Part shown: positions 10,411-22,525 of the stretch, piece by piece
Position numbering within the stretch: position 1 is the first letter of the stretch
Layout of the letters: every line of letters begins with the position of its first letter
Assembly (NCBI GenBank): GCA_933228675.1
Contig: OW121744.1
Span: 100,659,122-100,723,121 of the forward strand
DNA length: 64,000 nucleotides
DNA from: Stomorhina lunata
Lineage: Eukaryota > Arthropoda > Insecta > Diptera > Rhiniidae
Direction of reading: 5' to 3'
Notes under the pieces: generated by a model
The model's database searches: none
Seen by the model: only the letters and a program-made list of their open reading frames with translations
What the model was told of the DNA's origin: nothing
Translations under genes and position numbers: made by a program

Positions 10411-11729
10411 AAAAAATTAAGTTTTTCTATAGAAAAAATTAAGTTTTTCTATAGAAAAAATTAAGTTTTTCTATAGAAAAAATTAAGTTTTCCTATAGAA
10501 AAAATTAAGTTTTTCTATAGAAAAAATTAAGTTTTTCTATAGAAAAAATTAAGTTTTTCTATAGAAAAAATTAAGTTTTTCTATAGAAAAAATTAAGTTT
10601 TTCTATAGAAAAAATTAAGTTTTTCTATAGAAAAAATTAAGTTTTTCTATAGAAAAAATTAAGTTTTTCTATAGAAAAAATTAAGTTTTTCTATAGAAAA
10701 AATTAAGTTTTTCTATAGAAAAAATTAAGTTTTTCTATAGAAAAAATTAAGTTTTTCTATAGAAAAAATTAAGTTTTTCTATAGAAAAAATTAAGTTTTT
10801 CTATAGAAAAAATTAAGTTTTTCTATAGAAAAAATTAAATTTTTTCTATAGAAAAAATTAAGTTTTTCTATAGAAAAAATTAAGTTTTTCTATAGAAAAA
10901 AATAAGTTTTTCTATAGAAAAAAATAAGTTTTTCTATAGAAAAAATTAAGTTTTTCTATAGAAAAAATTAAGTTTTCCTATAGAAAAAATTAAGTTTTTC
11001 TATAGAAAAAATTAAGTTTTTCTATAGAAAAAATTAAGTTTTTCTATAGAAAAAATTAAGTTTTTCTATAGAAAAAATTCTATAGAAAAAATTAAGTTTT
11101 TCTATAGAAAAAATTAAGTTTTTCTATAGAAAAAATTAAGTTTTTCTATAGAAAAAATTAAGTTTTTCTATAGAAAAAATTAAGTTTTTCTATAGAAAAA
11201 ATTAAGTTTTTCTATAGAAAAAATTAAGTTTTTCTATAGAAAAAATTAAGTTTTTCTATAGAAAAAATTAAGTTTTTCTATAGAAAAAATTAAGTTTTTC
11301 TATAGAAAAAATTAAGTTTTTCTATAGAAAAAATTAAGTTTTTCTATAGAAAAAATTAAGTTTTTCTATAGAAAAAATTAAGTTTTTCTATAGAAAAAAT
11401 TAAGTTTTTCTATAGAAAAAATTAAGTTTTTCTATAGAAAAAATTAAGTTTTTCTATAGAAAAAATTAAGTTTTTCTATAGAAAAAATTAAGTTTTTCTA
11501 TAGAAAAAATTAAGTTTTTCTATAGAAAAAATTAAGTTTTTCTATAGAAAAAATTAAGTTTTTCTATAGAAAAAATTAAGTTTTTCTATAGAAAAAATTA
11601 AGTTTTTCTATAGAAAACATTACGTTTTTCTATAGAAAACATTACGTTTTTCTATAGAAAACATTACGTTTTTCTATAGAAAACATTAAGATTTTCTATA
11701 GATAACATTAAGTTTTTCTATAGAAAACA
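10411..11729. repeat. 22-bp satellite variant with linker ATTAAG
   Basis: Same 16-bp dyad and same 22-bp period, but the 6-bp linker changes abruptly at about 10411 from AGTTAA to ATTAAG. A partial unit is joined out of register at about 11078-11090. The last units (about 11607-11729) drift to ACATTACG/ACATTAAG linkers and lead into the next array. Confidence 0.95.
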
Positions 11730-12766
11730 TCGTCAACTTTTCTATAGTAAGGTCTTCCTATCGTCGAATTTTCTATAGTAAAGTCTTCCTTTCGTCAACT
11801 TTTCTATAGAAATGTCTTCCTATCGTCAACCTTTCTATAAAAATGTCTTCCTATCGTCAACTTTTCTATAGAAATGTCTTCCTATCGTCAACTTTTCTAT
11901 AGAAATGTCTTCCTTTCGTCAACTTTTCTATAGTAAAGTCTTCCTATCGTCAACTTTTCTATAGAAATGTCTTCCTTTCGTCAACTTTTCTATAGTAATG
12001 TCTTCCTATCGTCAACTTTTCTATAGAAATGTCTTCCTTTCGTCAACTTTTCTATAGTAATGTCTTCCTATCGTCAACTTTTCTATAGAAATGTCTTCCT
12101 TTCGTCAACTTTTCTATAGAAATGTCTTCCTTTCGTCAACTTTTCTATAGAAATGTCTTCCTATCGTCAACTTTTCTATAGAAAAGTCTTCCTATCGTCT
12201 CCTTTTCTATCGTAAAGTCTTCCTCTATAGTAAAGTCTTCCTACCGTCAACTTTTCTATAGTAAAGTCTTCCTGTCGTCAACTTTTCTATAGTAAAGTCT
12301 TCCTATCGTCAACTTTTCTATAGTAAAGTCTTCCTATCGTCAACTTTTCTATAGTAAAGTCTTCCTGTCGTCAACTTTTCTATAGTAAAGTCTTCCTGTC
12401 GTCAACTTTTCTATAGTAAAGTCTTCCTATCGTCAACTTTTCTATAGTAAAGTCTTCCTATCGTCAACTTTTCTATAGTAAAGTCTTCCTATCGTCAACT
12501 TTTCTATAGTAAAGACTTCCTATCGTCAACTTTTCTATAGTAAAGTCTTCCCATCGTCAACTTTTCTATAGAAATGTCTTCGTATCGTCAACTTTTCTAT
12601 AGAAATGTCTTCCTATCATCAACTTTTTATAGAAATGTCTTCCTATCGTCATCTTTTCTATAGAAATGTCTTCCTATCGTCAACCTTTCTATAAAAATGT
12701 CTTCCTATCGTCAACTTTTCTATAGAAATGTCTTCCTATCGTCAACTTTTCTATAGAATTGTCTTG
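11730..12766. repeat. 31-bp satellite: CTATAG core plus GTCTTCCTATCGTCAAC
   Basis: About 33 copies of a 31-bp unit keeping TTTTCTATAG but with a longer, less AT-rich linker containing CTTCC and CGTCAAC. Sub-blocks differ by GAAATG versus GTAAAG after the core and by CCTATCG, CCTTTCG or CCTGTCG in the linker, showing local spread of variants. Confidence 0.95.
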
Positions 12767-12773
12767 TTTTAGT

Positions 12774-12873
12774 AAAGGGTATTCAAAAATTTACATTGAC
12801 TCTTAGTTGATAATAAATAAATAGATATTGGTATTTGCCTTCAAAATTTCACCTCTTTTTGAATAACCCTTTT
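12774..12873. mobile_element. Possible ~100-bp MITE at the array edge
   Basis: AAAGGGTATTCAAAAA at 12774 is matched by an inverted copy (TTTTTGAATAACCCTTTT, one extra base) at 12856-12873. The pair bounds about 100 bp exactly where the satellite ends. No coding capacity; superfamily not assignable. Confidence 0.4.
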
Positions 12874-13785
12874 CTCGTTCTAACAAATTAGTTTGTATTC
12901 TCAAAACGTTTAACTATTTTAAATGGTACAAAATATTTTATTTGCTGCAAAGTAGCAATAAGTAATTCCTAGACATAACTTTTGTCTAGTTACTACTTTT
13001 AAGGTTAAGACTATGAAAATTTGCTAAAAACAATTTATAGGTCTTTTCCACTTTGAACATTTATTTAACAGTTAATTGGAAAAATGGCCCAACTAGCGTG
13101 TGTTAAATATTTATATAAACCTAGAATTAAAAGCAAGAATAGTATAAAAAATGAAGTTTATAAAAAGTTCTTGATTTTTAAACTTATTTTCAAAATCTCG
13201 GAAATTGAATTACATTTCCCATAGAAACAAAGTCGGCGCTTTAGTAGACTATTTAATACTTTTGATTATGGTTATAAATTTTTAAATGATTCCACTTTTA
13301 TTCGGTGTGTAGGCCCTCAACTTATGGCCACTTAAACTTCCTCTGTAAAAAAAACCAAGCAAATTATAAAAATCAACAACCGCTAATTGATCTAGAATAG
13401 ACATCAATAAATTTAGCTTAACTCCGATTATTAGTATTTCACAAGGTTTTTTTTTGTTATTTAACAAAATGTTATACGATCACAAAATTACCTTAAAGGG
13501 AAATAAGAAAAAAACGATCGATAAATTTAATTAAGTTTTAAAGGAAAATTAAATATTTCATTTCAAACCTAAAACCATATATAAACGGCTTATAACTAAA
13601 ACTATAAGCCAGTTAAAATTCGATTAATATCTTCATATCAAAACCATAAATTAACGAAAATTTTTGAGCTTATAAATTAAAATATTCTAAGCAAATTAAA
13701 ACAATAAGATTCAGCTTTTGGTAATAATGTCAAAAAGTTAATTTTGAATAAATTAAACAATTTTTATATTTTTAAGAAAAAAAAT
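12874..13785. other. Non-repetitive AT-rich spacer
   Basis: Single-copy-looking DNA between two satellite arrays. Short open frames only, none with a recognisable domain. Confidence 0.6.
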
Positions 13786-15515
13786 AAAAATACTTTTCTA
13801 TAGAAAAATTTTCAATACCAAAAATTTTTCTATAGAAAAATATTTCTATCGAAAATCTTTCTATAGCAAAATATTTCTATCGAAAATTTTTGTATAGTAA
13901 AATATTTCTATCGAAAATTTTTCTATAAAAAATATTTCAATCCAAATTTTTTTTTATAGAAAAATATTTCTATCAAAAATTTTTCCATACAAAAATATTT
14001 CTATCGAAAATTTGTATATAGAAAAATATTTTTATTCAAAAAATTTTGTATAGAAAAATATTTTTATCGAAAATTTTTTTATAGAAAAATATTTTTAACG
14101 AAAAATTTTCTATAGAAAAATATTTTTATCAAAAATTTTTCTATAGAAAAATATTTTTATCGAAAAATTTTCTGTAGAAAATATATTTAACGAAAATTTT
14201 TGTATAGAAAAATATTGTTTCAAAAATTTTTCTATAGAAAAATATTTTGATCGAAAATTTTTCTATGGAAAAATAGTTTTATCGAAAATTTTTCTATAGA
14301 AAAATATTTTCATCGAAAATTTTTCTATAGAAAAATATTTTCATCGAAAATTTTTCTATAGAAAAATATTTTCATCGAAAATTTTTCTATAGAAAAATAT
14401 TTTCATCGAAAATTTTTCTATAAAAAAATATTTTCATCGAAAATTTTTCTATATAAAAATATTTTTATCGAAAATTTTTCTATAGAAAAATATAGAAAAA
14501 TATTTTTATCGAAAATCTTTCTATAGAAAAATATTTTTTTAAAAATTTTTCTATAGAAAAATATTTTTTATCAAAAATTTTTCTATAGAAAAATATTTTT
14601 ATCAAAAACTTTTCTATAGAAAAATATTTTTATCAAAAATTTTTCAATAGTAAAATATTTTTATCGAAAATGTTTCTATAGAAAAATATTTTTATCGAAA
14701 ATTTTTCTATAGAAAATATTTTTATCGAAAATTTTTCTATAGAAAAATATTTTTATCGAAAATTTTTCTATAGAAAAATATTTTTATCGAAAATTTTTCT
14801 ATAGAATATATTTTTATCGAAAATTTTTCTATAGAAAAATATTTTCATCGAAAATTTTTCTATAGAAAAATAATTTCATCTAAAATTTTTCTATAGAAAA
14901 ATAATTATATCGAAAATTTTTCTATAGAAAAATATTTTTATCGAAAATTTTTCTATAGAAAAATATAGAAAAATATTTCTTATCAAAAATTTTTCTATAG
15001 AAAAATATTTTTATCAAAAACTTTTCTATAGAAAAATATTTTGATCGAAAATTTTTCTATAGAAAAATATAGAAAAATATTTCTTATCAAAAATTTTTCT
15101 ATAGAAAAATATTTTTATCAAAAACTTTTCTATAGAAAAATATTTTTATCGAAAATTTTTCTATAGAAAAATATTTTATCGAAAATTTTTCTACAGAAAA
15201 ATATTTTTATCGAAAATTTTTTTATAGAAAAATATTTTTATCGAAAATTTTTCTATAGAAAAATATTTTTATCGAAAATTTTTCTATAGAAAAATATTTT
15301 TATCGAAAATTTTCTATAGAAAAATATTTTTATTGAAAATTTTTCTATACAAAAATATTTTTATCGAAAATTTTTCTATAGAAAAATATTTTGATGAAAA
15401 ATTTTTCTATAGAAAAATATTTTTATGGAAAATTTTTCTATCGAAAAATTTTCGATGAATCGAAAAATTTTCGATAAAAATATTTTTCTGTTAAAAAAAT
15501 TTTTGATAGAAATAG
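13786..15515. repeat. 31-bp CTATAG-dyad satellite, linker TATTTTTATCGAAAA
   Basis: About 55 copies of a 31-bp unit with core TTTTTCTATAGAAAAA and linker centred on TATTTTTATCG. Copies are moderately diverged (CATCG, TATCA and deletion variants). Junction units with a repeated TATAGAAAAA (about 14485, 14960, 15065) mark local duplications. Confidence 0.95.
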
Positions 15516-17005
15516 TTAGAATCGACAAATCTGCCTACGATTTTTTTGTTATGTTCTCATTGTGCCGACCTCTGCTTATAAGACTAGACATAACCAAAAA
15601 TGAAATTTGAGATTTTAATACTTTTTTTTAGCTGGTAGCTAATTTGAATAAATTTTCGTTGATTTTATTATAGAAATTGAAAGTTTTATTATATGTTAAT
15701 TTGTTAAGGTTTTAGTTTATTGTTTTATGTCATACATTTTTTTTGGGTTTTTGGCTTAAAATTTTTATTATTGATCTAATAATCTGGAATTGGAGTGGGA
15801 AAACTTAAAAAGGAAACTTCTGTTTTCGAAACCAGTTTTACTTTCAATTTGTAATATTTTCCAATAAAATAAATTCAATTTTTTTTTTCAAATCAATTCA
15901 TTTTTGTTTTGAGGTTTTTTATATTAATTTTAACTTCTTTTTGGTTTTCGATTTTTAAAATGAGATTGTAAAACTCACTCAAGCATTAAGTGGAACTAAT
16001 GACAACTATGTTTAGTAAAATATGCCACAAAATATTTAATGCAATTGTTGCTATAAAATTTTTAACTAAATGTTACTTTAGTTTTAAACAAAAAATATAC
16101 AAATACATTTATTAATGTCGTTAGATTCCATTTGGCCGGATATTGACAAATAATCTAATCCAAATTTTCCTAAAAGCTAAAAAAGGTTTAACAATTTTAG
16201 TAATTTTGAACACAAAATACTCTTATGCCTTGAAAACTATTCCAGGGCACTCAGTATTCACATACTCTACTTACCTCTTATGGGATTCGAACCCACGGTC
16301 ATTTATGAAGTATAAGTAGTTATCAAACCGCATACCAACTGCTTTTAATATACACACCAGTCCTATCTTAAAACTAAACAAAACCCAATCAAATGGACTA
16401 ATATTCCACAAAATATTAAACTTTTTGAATTCTTCTATCTCGACTTAGACTTCTTTGTCCAACATCCATCCATGATCTTTAGAAATGTCTTAAGTTTTTT
16501 TTCTTATTTTTTTTTACCAATTTTTACTTCAAAGCTGGAAAGTTTTATGATCTAATATTCCACAAAATTTTTTTCAACCAGATATTTTTTTTTTTGGACA
16601 ACCGATAATTAAAATTTTTGCTACGGCTGTTAGGATAAATTAAAAATGATTTAATACCAAAGATTTTCATTACATTTTCAGGAAAAACAACCAGATTTTG
16701 AGAGTGTTTTAAGCTGCTGTATTAATAGGAATATTTCAAAATTTCTTTAATGCTTTAATTTGATCTGATTTGATTCAAATCTAAAAGCAGTATTAAAAAG
16801 CAGAGTATGGAAAAAAACAAAATCTATCGCAAACGTTTGTAGAATGTAAAGACAGCTTTAGATTTACTTGAATCGTTTTGTTTCATGAACTTAACAAAAC
16901 AAATTCATTCTTTGTGCTCATCTTCTTTGCTTCAGTTTATCATAGCAAACGTACATTTAAGTACAAAACAGCTTCAGAAACGTTTGCAAATTAATTAAAA
17001 ATTTG
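15516..17005. other. Spacer, mostly non-repetitive, with one tRNA-like segment
   Basis: AT-rich unique sequence. The only recognisable element is the tRNA-like segment at 16270-16345. No convincing coding region. Confidence 0.6.
16270..16345 (-). repeat. tRNA-like segment (possible tRNA-derived SINE or relic)
   Basis: On the minus strand a perfect pol III B-box/T-arm word GGTTCGAATCC (16283-16293) closes a TGGG/CCCA stem, and an A-box-like GCAGTTGGTATGCGG (16329-16343) lies about 40 nt upstream. I cannot form a convincing acceptor stem or anticodon arm, so a SINE head or a decayed tRNA is more likely than a working tRNA gene. Confidence 0.4.
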
Positions 17006-18332
17006 CGATAAAAATATTTTTCTTTAGAAAAATTTTTGATAAATAAAATTTTTCTATAGAAAAATTTTTGATAAATAAAATTTTTCTGTAGAAAAATTTT
17101 TGAAAAATAAAATTTTTCTATAGAAAAATTTTTGATAAATAAAATTTTTCTATAGAAAAATTTTTGATAACAAAAATGTTTTCTATAGAAAAATTTTTGA
17201 TAAATAAATTTTTTCTATAGAAAAATTTTTGATAAATAAAATTTTTCTATAGAAAAATTTTTGATAACAACAATTTTTTCTATAGAAAAATTTTTGATAA
17301 CAAAAATTTTTTCTATAGAAAAGTTTTTGATAACAAAAATTTTTTATATAGAAAATTTTTTGATAACAGAAATTTTTTCTACAGAAAAATTTTTGATAAC
17401 AAAAATTTTTTCTATAGAAAAATTTTTGATAAATAAAATTTTTCTATAGAAAAATTTTTGATAAAAATAAAATTTTAAGAAAAATTTTTGATAAATAAAA
17501 TTTTTCTATTGAACAATTTTCATCAAAGATATTATTCTAAAGAAAAATTTTTGATAAATAAAATTTTTCTATAGAAAAATTTTTGATAAATAAAATTTTC
17601 TATAGAAAAATTTTTGATAAGTAAAATTTTTCTATAGAAAAATTTTTGATAAAAATAGAATTAAAAAAATTAAAATTAAGAAAAATTTTTGATAAATAAA
17701 ATTTTTCTATTGAACAATTTTCATCAAAGATATTATTCTAAAGAAAAATTTTTGATAAATAAAATTTTTCTATAGAAAAATTTTTGATAAATAAAACTTT
17801 TCTATAGAAAAATTTTTGATAACAAAAATTTTTTCTATAGAAAAATTTTTGATAAATAAAATTTTTCTATAGAAAAATTTTTGATAAATAAAATTTTTCT
17901 ATAGAAAAATTTTTGATAAATAAAATTTTTCTATAGAAAAATTTTTGATAAATAAAATTTTTCTATAGAAAAATTTTTGATAAATAAAATTTTTCTATAG
18001 AAAAATTTTTGATAAATAAAATTTTTCTATAGAAAAATTTTTGATAAATAAAATTTTTCTATAGAAAAATTTTTGATAAATAAAATTTTTCTATAAAAAA
18101 ATTTTTGATAAATAAAATTTTTCTATAGAAAAATTTTTGATAACAAAAATTTTGTCTATAGAAAAATTTTTGATAAACAAAAATTTTTTCTATAGAAAAA
18201 TTTTTGATAACAAAAATTTTTTCTATAGAAAAATTTTTGATAAAAAAAATTTTTTCTATAGAAAAATTTTTGATAACAAAAATTTTTTCTATAGAAAAAT
18301 TTTTGATAAAAAAATTTTTTTATAGAAAAAAT
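17006..18332. repeat. 31/32-bp CTATAG-dyad satellite, linker TTGATAAATAAA / TTGATAACAAAA
   Basis: About 42 copies of the TTTTTCTATAGAAAAA core with two interspersed linker types, GATAAATA and GATAACAA. The second makes a 32-33-bp unit. A segment beginning near 17463 (AATTTTAAGAAAAA, then CATCAAAGATATTATTC) recurs from about 17660 to 17745, a local duplication of about 200 bp. Open frames of about 62 codons here are products of the repeat. Confidence 0.95.
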
Positions 18333-19338
18333 GTATAACCTACCTATGGACTGAATCAGTTATAATCTAAAAATTTATTAATTTTTTTTATTTTGAAATT
18401 TCCTTTTATTTCCGTTTTGTTATATCAATTTTCCAATTATTGAAAGTGTACACCTGAACAAATGTTCCGTTTTATAATTTTGAAGAAATTTTGACAGTTT
18501 TGCTTCAGTTTGTCACAAAGAAATGGATATTTTTAACTTTGTATCATAAAATTGTCAATTTTATGTCAATAATAAGCTTTTTGTGAAACATCTCAGGCTT
18601 CTAATGTTGCATCAACATTCAATTTATCACACCATCTTGTCATGATTGACATCGTCTAAGATAATGAAATTTAATATTAAATTTTTTGCTGAAATAATTT
18701 TTTGTTCAACGGCTACAAATTTGTTTAAATCAACTAAATACTACGACTAAATTTCCCATAAGAGTAAAAGTTGTAAGATGAGTTGTGGCAATGACTAGAA
18801 GTAAAACCAGTAGCAATTTAATGTAATCGATGATTAATTGGAATCGCTTTTATAATTAAAATTCAATTAACCTGAAAATAGAAGAATTATAGGCAAAAAC
18901 TTGAATCTTTATAAACTTTTCCCAACGTTATATTTACGAGTTTGACAAAATTTGTTTAATCAAATCGTTTTATTTAATTTGTTTAAAAAATTCTACAAAA
19001 ATAAATGGCAGTTTTTTATGAATAAACCTTTACTTTTGCCATTTTTACGCAGCTTTAGTCTTTTGTTTATCCTTTCATGTCCCTTTTGTTTTATGTTCGC
19101 TCGTTGTGTCTATCTATTCGGGTGCCTGGATTTTCATTTGTCTCAGTTTTGGGTCAACTTGTTGCTATAAATACAACCTTCAACTTTGGCCTTTATTATC
19201 GATGTTATACAAAATATATTTTGATATTTTAACATTTTCTTTTATTTTTCGCTATATTAAACAATTTTTTATAGAACATTTAATAAGAAGTAGAAGGTCA
19301 AACCCGGCTAAGTGATACCCTATATCATATACACATAT
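18333..19338. other. Non-repetitive spacer
   Basis: AT-rich single-copy-looking DNA. Open frames of 69-72 codons at 18952-19315 overlap and lack any recognisable motif. No RNA gene or transposon end seen. Confidence 0.6.
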
Positions 19339-20786
19339 GCATAGTCTAAATCATAGTCTAAGTCAAAGTTTAAGAAGGAGTCTAAGTTACAGTCTAAGTC
19401 ATAATCTACATCTAAGTCATGTCTAGGTCATAGTCAAAGTCATAGTCTAAGTCATAGTCTAAGTCATAGTCTAAGTCATAGTCTAAGTCATAGTCTAAGT
19501 CATAGTCTAAGTCATAGTCTAAGTCATAGTCTAAGTCATAGTCTAAGTCATAGTCTAAGTCATAGTCTAAGTCATAGTCTAAGTCATAGTCTAAGTCATA
19601 GTCTAAGTCATAGTCTAAGCCATAGTCCAAGTCATAGTGTAAGTCATAGTCTAAGTCATAATCCAAGTCATAGTCTAAGTCATAGTCTAAGTCATAGTCT
19701 AAGTCATAGTCTATGTCATAGTCTAAGTCATAGTCTAAGTCATAATCTAAGTCATAGTCTAAGTCATAGTCTAAGTCATAGTCTAAGTCATAGTCTAAGT
19801 CATAGTCTAAGTCATAGTCTAAGTCATAGTCTAAGTCATAGTCTAAGTTATAGTCTAAGTCATAGTCTAAGTCATAGTTTAAGTCATTGTCTAAGTCATA
19901 GTCTAAGTCATAGTCTAAGTCATAGTCTAAGTCATTGTCTAAGTCATAGTCTAAGTCATAATCTAAGTCATAGTCTAAGTCATAGTCTAAGTCATAGTCT
20001 AAGTCATAGTCTAAGTCATAGTCTAAGTCATAGTCTAAATCATAGTCTAAGTCATAGTCTAACTCATAGTCTAAGTCATAGTCTAAGTCATAGTCTAAGT
20101 CATAGTCTAAGTCATAGTCTAAGTCATAGTCTAAGTCATAGTCTAAGTCATAGTCTAAGTCATAGTCTAAGTCATAGTCTAAGTCATAGTCTAAGTCATA
20201 GTCTAAGTCATAGTCTAAGTCATAGTCTAAGTCATAGTCTAAGTCATAGTCTAAGTCATAGTCTAAGTCATAGTCTAAGTCATAGTCTAAGTCATAGTCT
20301 AAGTCATAGTCTAAGTCATAGTCTAAGTCATAGTCTAAGTCATAGTCTAAGTCATAGTCCAAGTCATAGTCTAAGTCATAATCTAAGTCATAGTATAAGT
20401 CATAGTCTAAGTCATAGTCTAAATCATAGTCTAAGTCATAGTCTAAGTCATAGTCTAAGTCATAGTCTAAGTCATAGTATAAGTCATAGTCTAAGTCATA
20501 GTCTAATTCATAGTCTAAGTCATAGTCTAAGTCATAGTCTAAGTCATAGTCTAAGTCATAGTCTGAGTCATAGTCTAAGTCATAGTCTAAGTCATAGTCT
20601 AAGTCATAGTTTAAGTCATTGTCTAAGTCATAGTCTAAGTCATAGTCTAAGTCATAGTCTAAGTCATTGTCTAAGTCATAGTCTAAGTCATAGTCTAAGT
20701 CATAGTCTAAGTCATAGTCTAAGTCATAGTCTAAGTCATAGTCTAAGTCATAGTCTGAGTCATAGTCTAAGTCATAGTCTAAGTCT
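19339..20786. repeat. 12-bp minisatellite (TCATAGTCTAAG)n
   Basis: About 120 copies of a 12-bp unit made of two related hexamers. It is unlike the CTATAG-dyad satellites in period and core. Rare variants (CATTG, AGTTT, AGTCC) recur in the same order about 732 bp apart (19872-19937 versus 20604-20669), showing block duplication within the array. Because 12 is a multiple of 3, one minus-strand frame stays open for 316 codons as a DYDL repeat (19412-20362) and one plus-strand frame reads HSLS; neither has the features of a gene. Confidence 0.97.
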
Positions 20787-22179
20787 ATGAATCCATTGAG
20801 AACTGTAGGATGCCAATGGTGTCCACGTTCAATTCCCGATCTGCAAAAACTTTACTGTTTTGGATCTATTGACCTGAACTGAGCATTCTAACGTTCCGCA
20901 ACTTTCGTTCTTTGGCCACAACGAAATTCAAAACTCACTTTTTTACCATGGAAATAGACGGTGAAGACCCCCATAACATTTGATAAAGTTAGCCTTATTT
21001 TGAGTGATTGTGTTTAACGAGCATTTGAAACTGTTTGACCCAAACCCCAAAGTAGTCCGAAAGAACCTTGTGCTATTCCAAGCCAATCTGTATACAAACA
21101 TTATTACAAACCCATATTATCCCTGCCTCTAACGCTGATGTAGGGTATACAAAATGAACAGACAATCTATTTTGTCTTACAAGTATGAGTTGGTGGCTGA
21201 CTGACCGACCATGTGCGATTGGCCATCAGTTGTTTGTTTGTTTGTATGAAGGAATGTATTTATGTCTCCTATACTGGAGATGATATCGTCCATATAGTTA
21301 TTGTTTTTGCTATTTTAAATACTCTTATCACTTTATTATCACTTCAACTTGAATGCACTCATTGCTATACACAGCCAAACTCTTTGAAGGCACACACAAC
21401 AACATCACCCCAAACCCAGAGCCACCATAGAGCTCTGCTGCTAACACAATGCCTCACACATTGCATTAAAACTCATTTAAAAATAAATATTTTTAAAAAA
21501 TACTTATGAAAAATATGTATTTAGAAAAAAAAGAGAAAAAAACAGCTAAACATTTTTCCAAGTTTTTATTTTTGTGAAGGCGTTTAGTCAGTCGTTTAGT
21601 CAATTAATTCAGCAAAATGAATGAACTAAGGCTTAACAACCAACGGATGGACGGACGCCAGCAAAATACACTCACTCATATTCACATTCAACCATCCGTC
21701 TATCCATTCATATTCACTCGCTCATACAAATGACAACAAGTGGGAGATGGATGTCTTTAATACTTTTAAAATATTAAAAAAAGTAAAATAAAATTATGAA
21801 AAATACCACCTCATACTTCTCGTAGCAGCAGCAGCACCAGCAACATATGGTGTTGAGCTATTTGTTGCTGACTATTTGTATGCTTCAGCAAAATATGATG
21901 TGGGGGGAATTTATGTTCATCAGCAGCAACTGCTTGTTATTTTATTTTGTTTGAAGTTTTTTTTTGTTTCGGTTGTGTTATGCTATTACCAGCAACTCAC
22001 CTGTTGTGCTTGTCGAACATGTTGGATAGTGGAGGTTTGAAAGCAACAATGTTGAAGCGAACTCAAACACAGTCACACAAAAAATACGTTGGTGTAAAAC
22101 CCGGGTTTTTAAATTAATGTAAAACTAAACTTTAATATACTAAAGCATAATTTGAAATAGAACATTCGGTTGAATGCCG
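20787..22179. other. Less AT-rich unique region without a recognised gene
   Basis: Single-copy-looking sequence with GC closer to typical fly intergenic or intronic DNA, short CAG/CAA tracts (about 21825-21845, 21920-21930) and CATTCA-type simple repeats (21670-21730). An open frame at 21213-21509 (98 codons) has no recognisable domain. This may be old unique DNA upstream of the transposon cluster. Confidence 0.5.
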
Positions 22180-22331
22180 ATCCTTTAGAGCACAGCGCTA
22201 TTTGGAGAGCTTTAAGATGCAAAGGTGACCCGAGAAGATAAGACTCATCAAAGAGAAGGTCGTCAGAGAAACCATATTGGTGTGTAGGTAGGAATCCGTC
22301 AAGGATGTGTGATATCCCCACAGCTATTAAA
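22180..22331 (+). pseudogene. LINE reverse-transcriptase relic
   Basis: Plus-strand reading, with frame changes and stops, gives fragments of a non-LTR retrotransposon RT: WRALRCKG near 22203, then VGIRQGCVISP near 22287-22320, which is the conserved VRQGC..SP block of LINE RTs. Only about 150 bp is left and it stops at the TIR-like sequence at 22332. It could belong to the same LINE family as the 23270-23960 fragment, but the two do not overlap, so this cannot be tested here. Confidence 0.6.
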
Positions 22332-22357
22332 TACAGTCACTCAAATTACTGTCCCAA
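22332..22357. repeat. Isolated Tc1-type terminal sequence
   Basis: TACAGTCACTCAAATTACTG followed by TCCCAA. Its reverse complement begins TTGGGACAGT like the TIR at 22528 and then diverges, so it may be one end of a second, mostly lost Tc1-like copy that cut the LINE RT relic. Confidence 0.4.
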
Positions 22358-22525
22358 TGCTTTGAAGGTGATTATGAATAAGAGTGTAACAACTAGGCTG
22401 TTGGCCCAATCTCTCAGATATTTGGTATTATTGCATATTGAACTCGTATTGACAACTACAATTAAAAAATCTTATTGTAGTACTTACCATTAATTAAAAA
22501 AAAAAATGAAACAAAAGCAAATTTT

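Noticed and set aside
17261..18325. Two ~62-codon frames in the 31/32-bp satellite
   Set aside because: Both are translations of the repeat (FSIEKFLI-type motifs) without start context or unique sequence.
19412..20362. 316-codon DYDL-repeat protein
   Set aside because: It is a by-product of a 12-bp repeat whose length is a multiple of three. It has no unique sequence, no promoter or flanking exon, and the array continues on both sides of the frame.
21213..21509. 98-codon frame
   Set aside because: No domain, no coding-like composition, and surrounding simple repeats explain the lack of stops.
22109..22321. 70-codon minus-strand frame
   Set aside because: It is opposite the LINE RT relic, whose plus-strand reading gives the recognisable VRQGC block.
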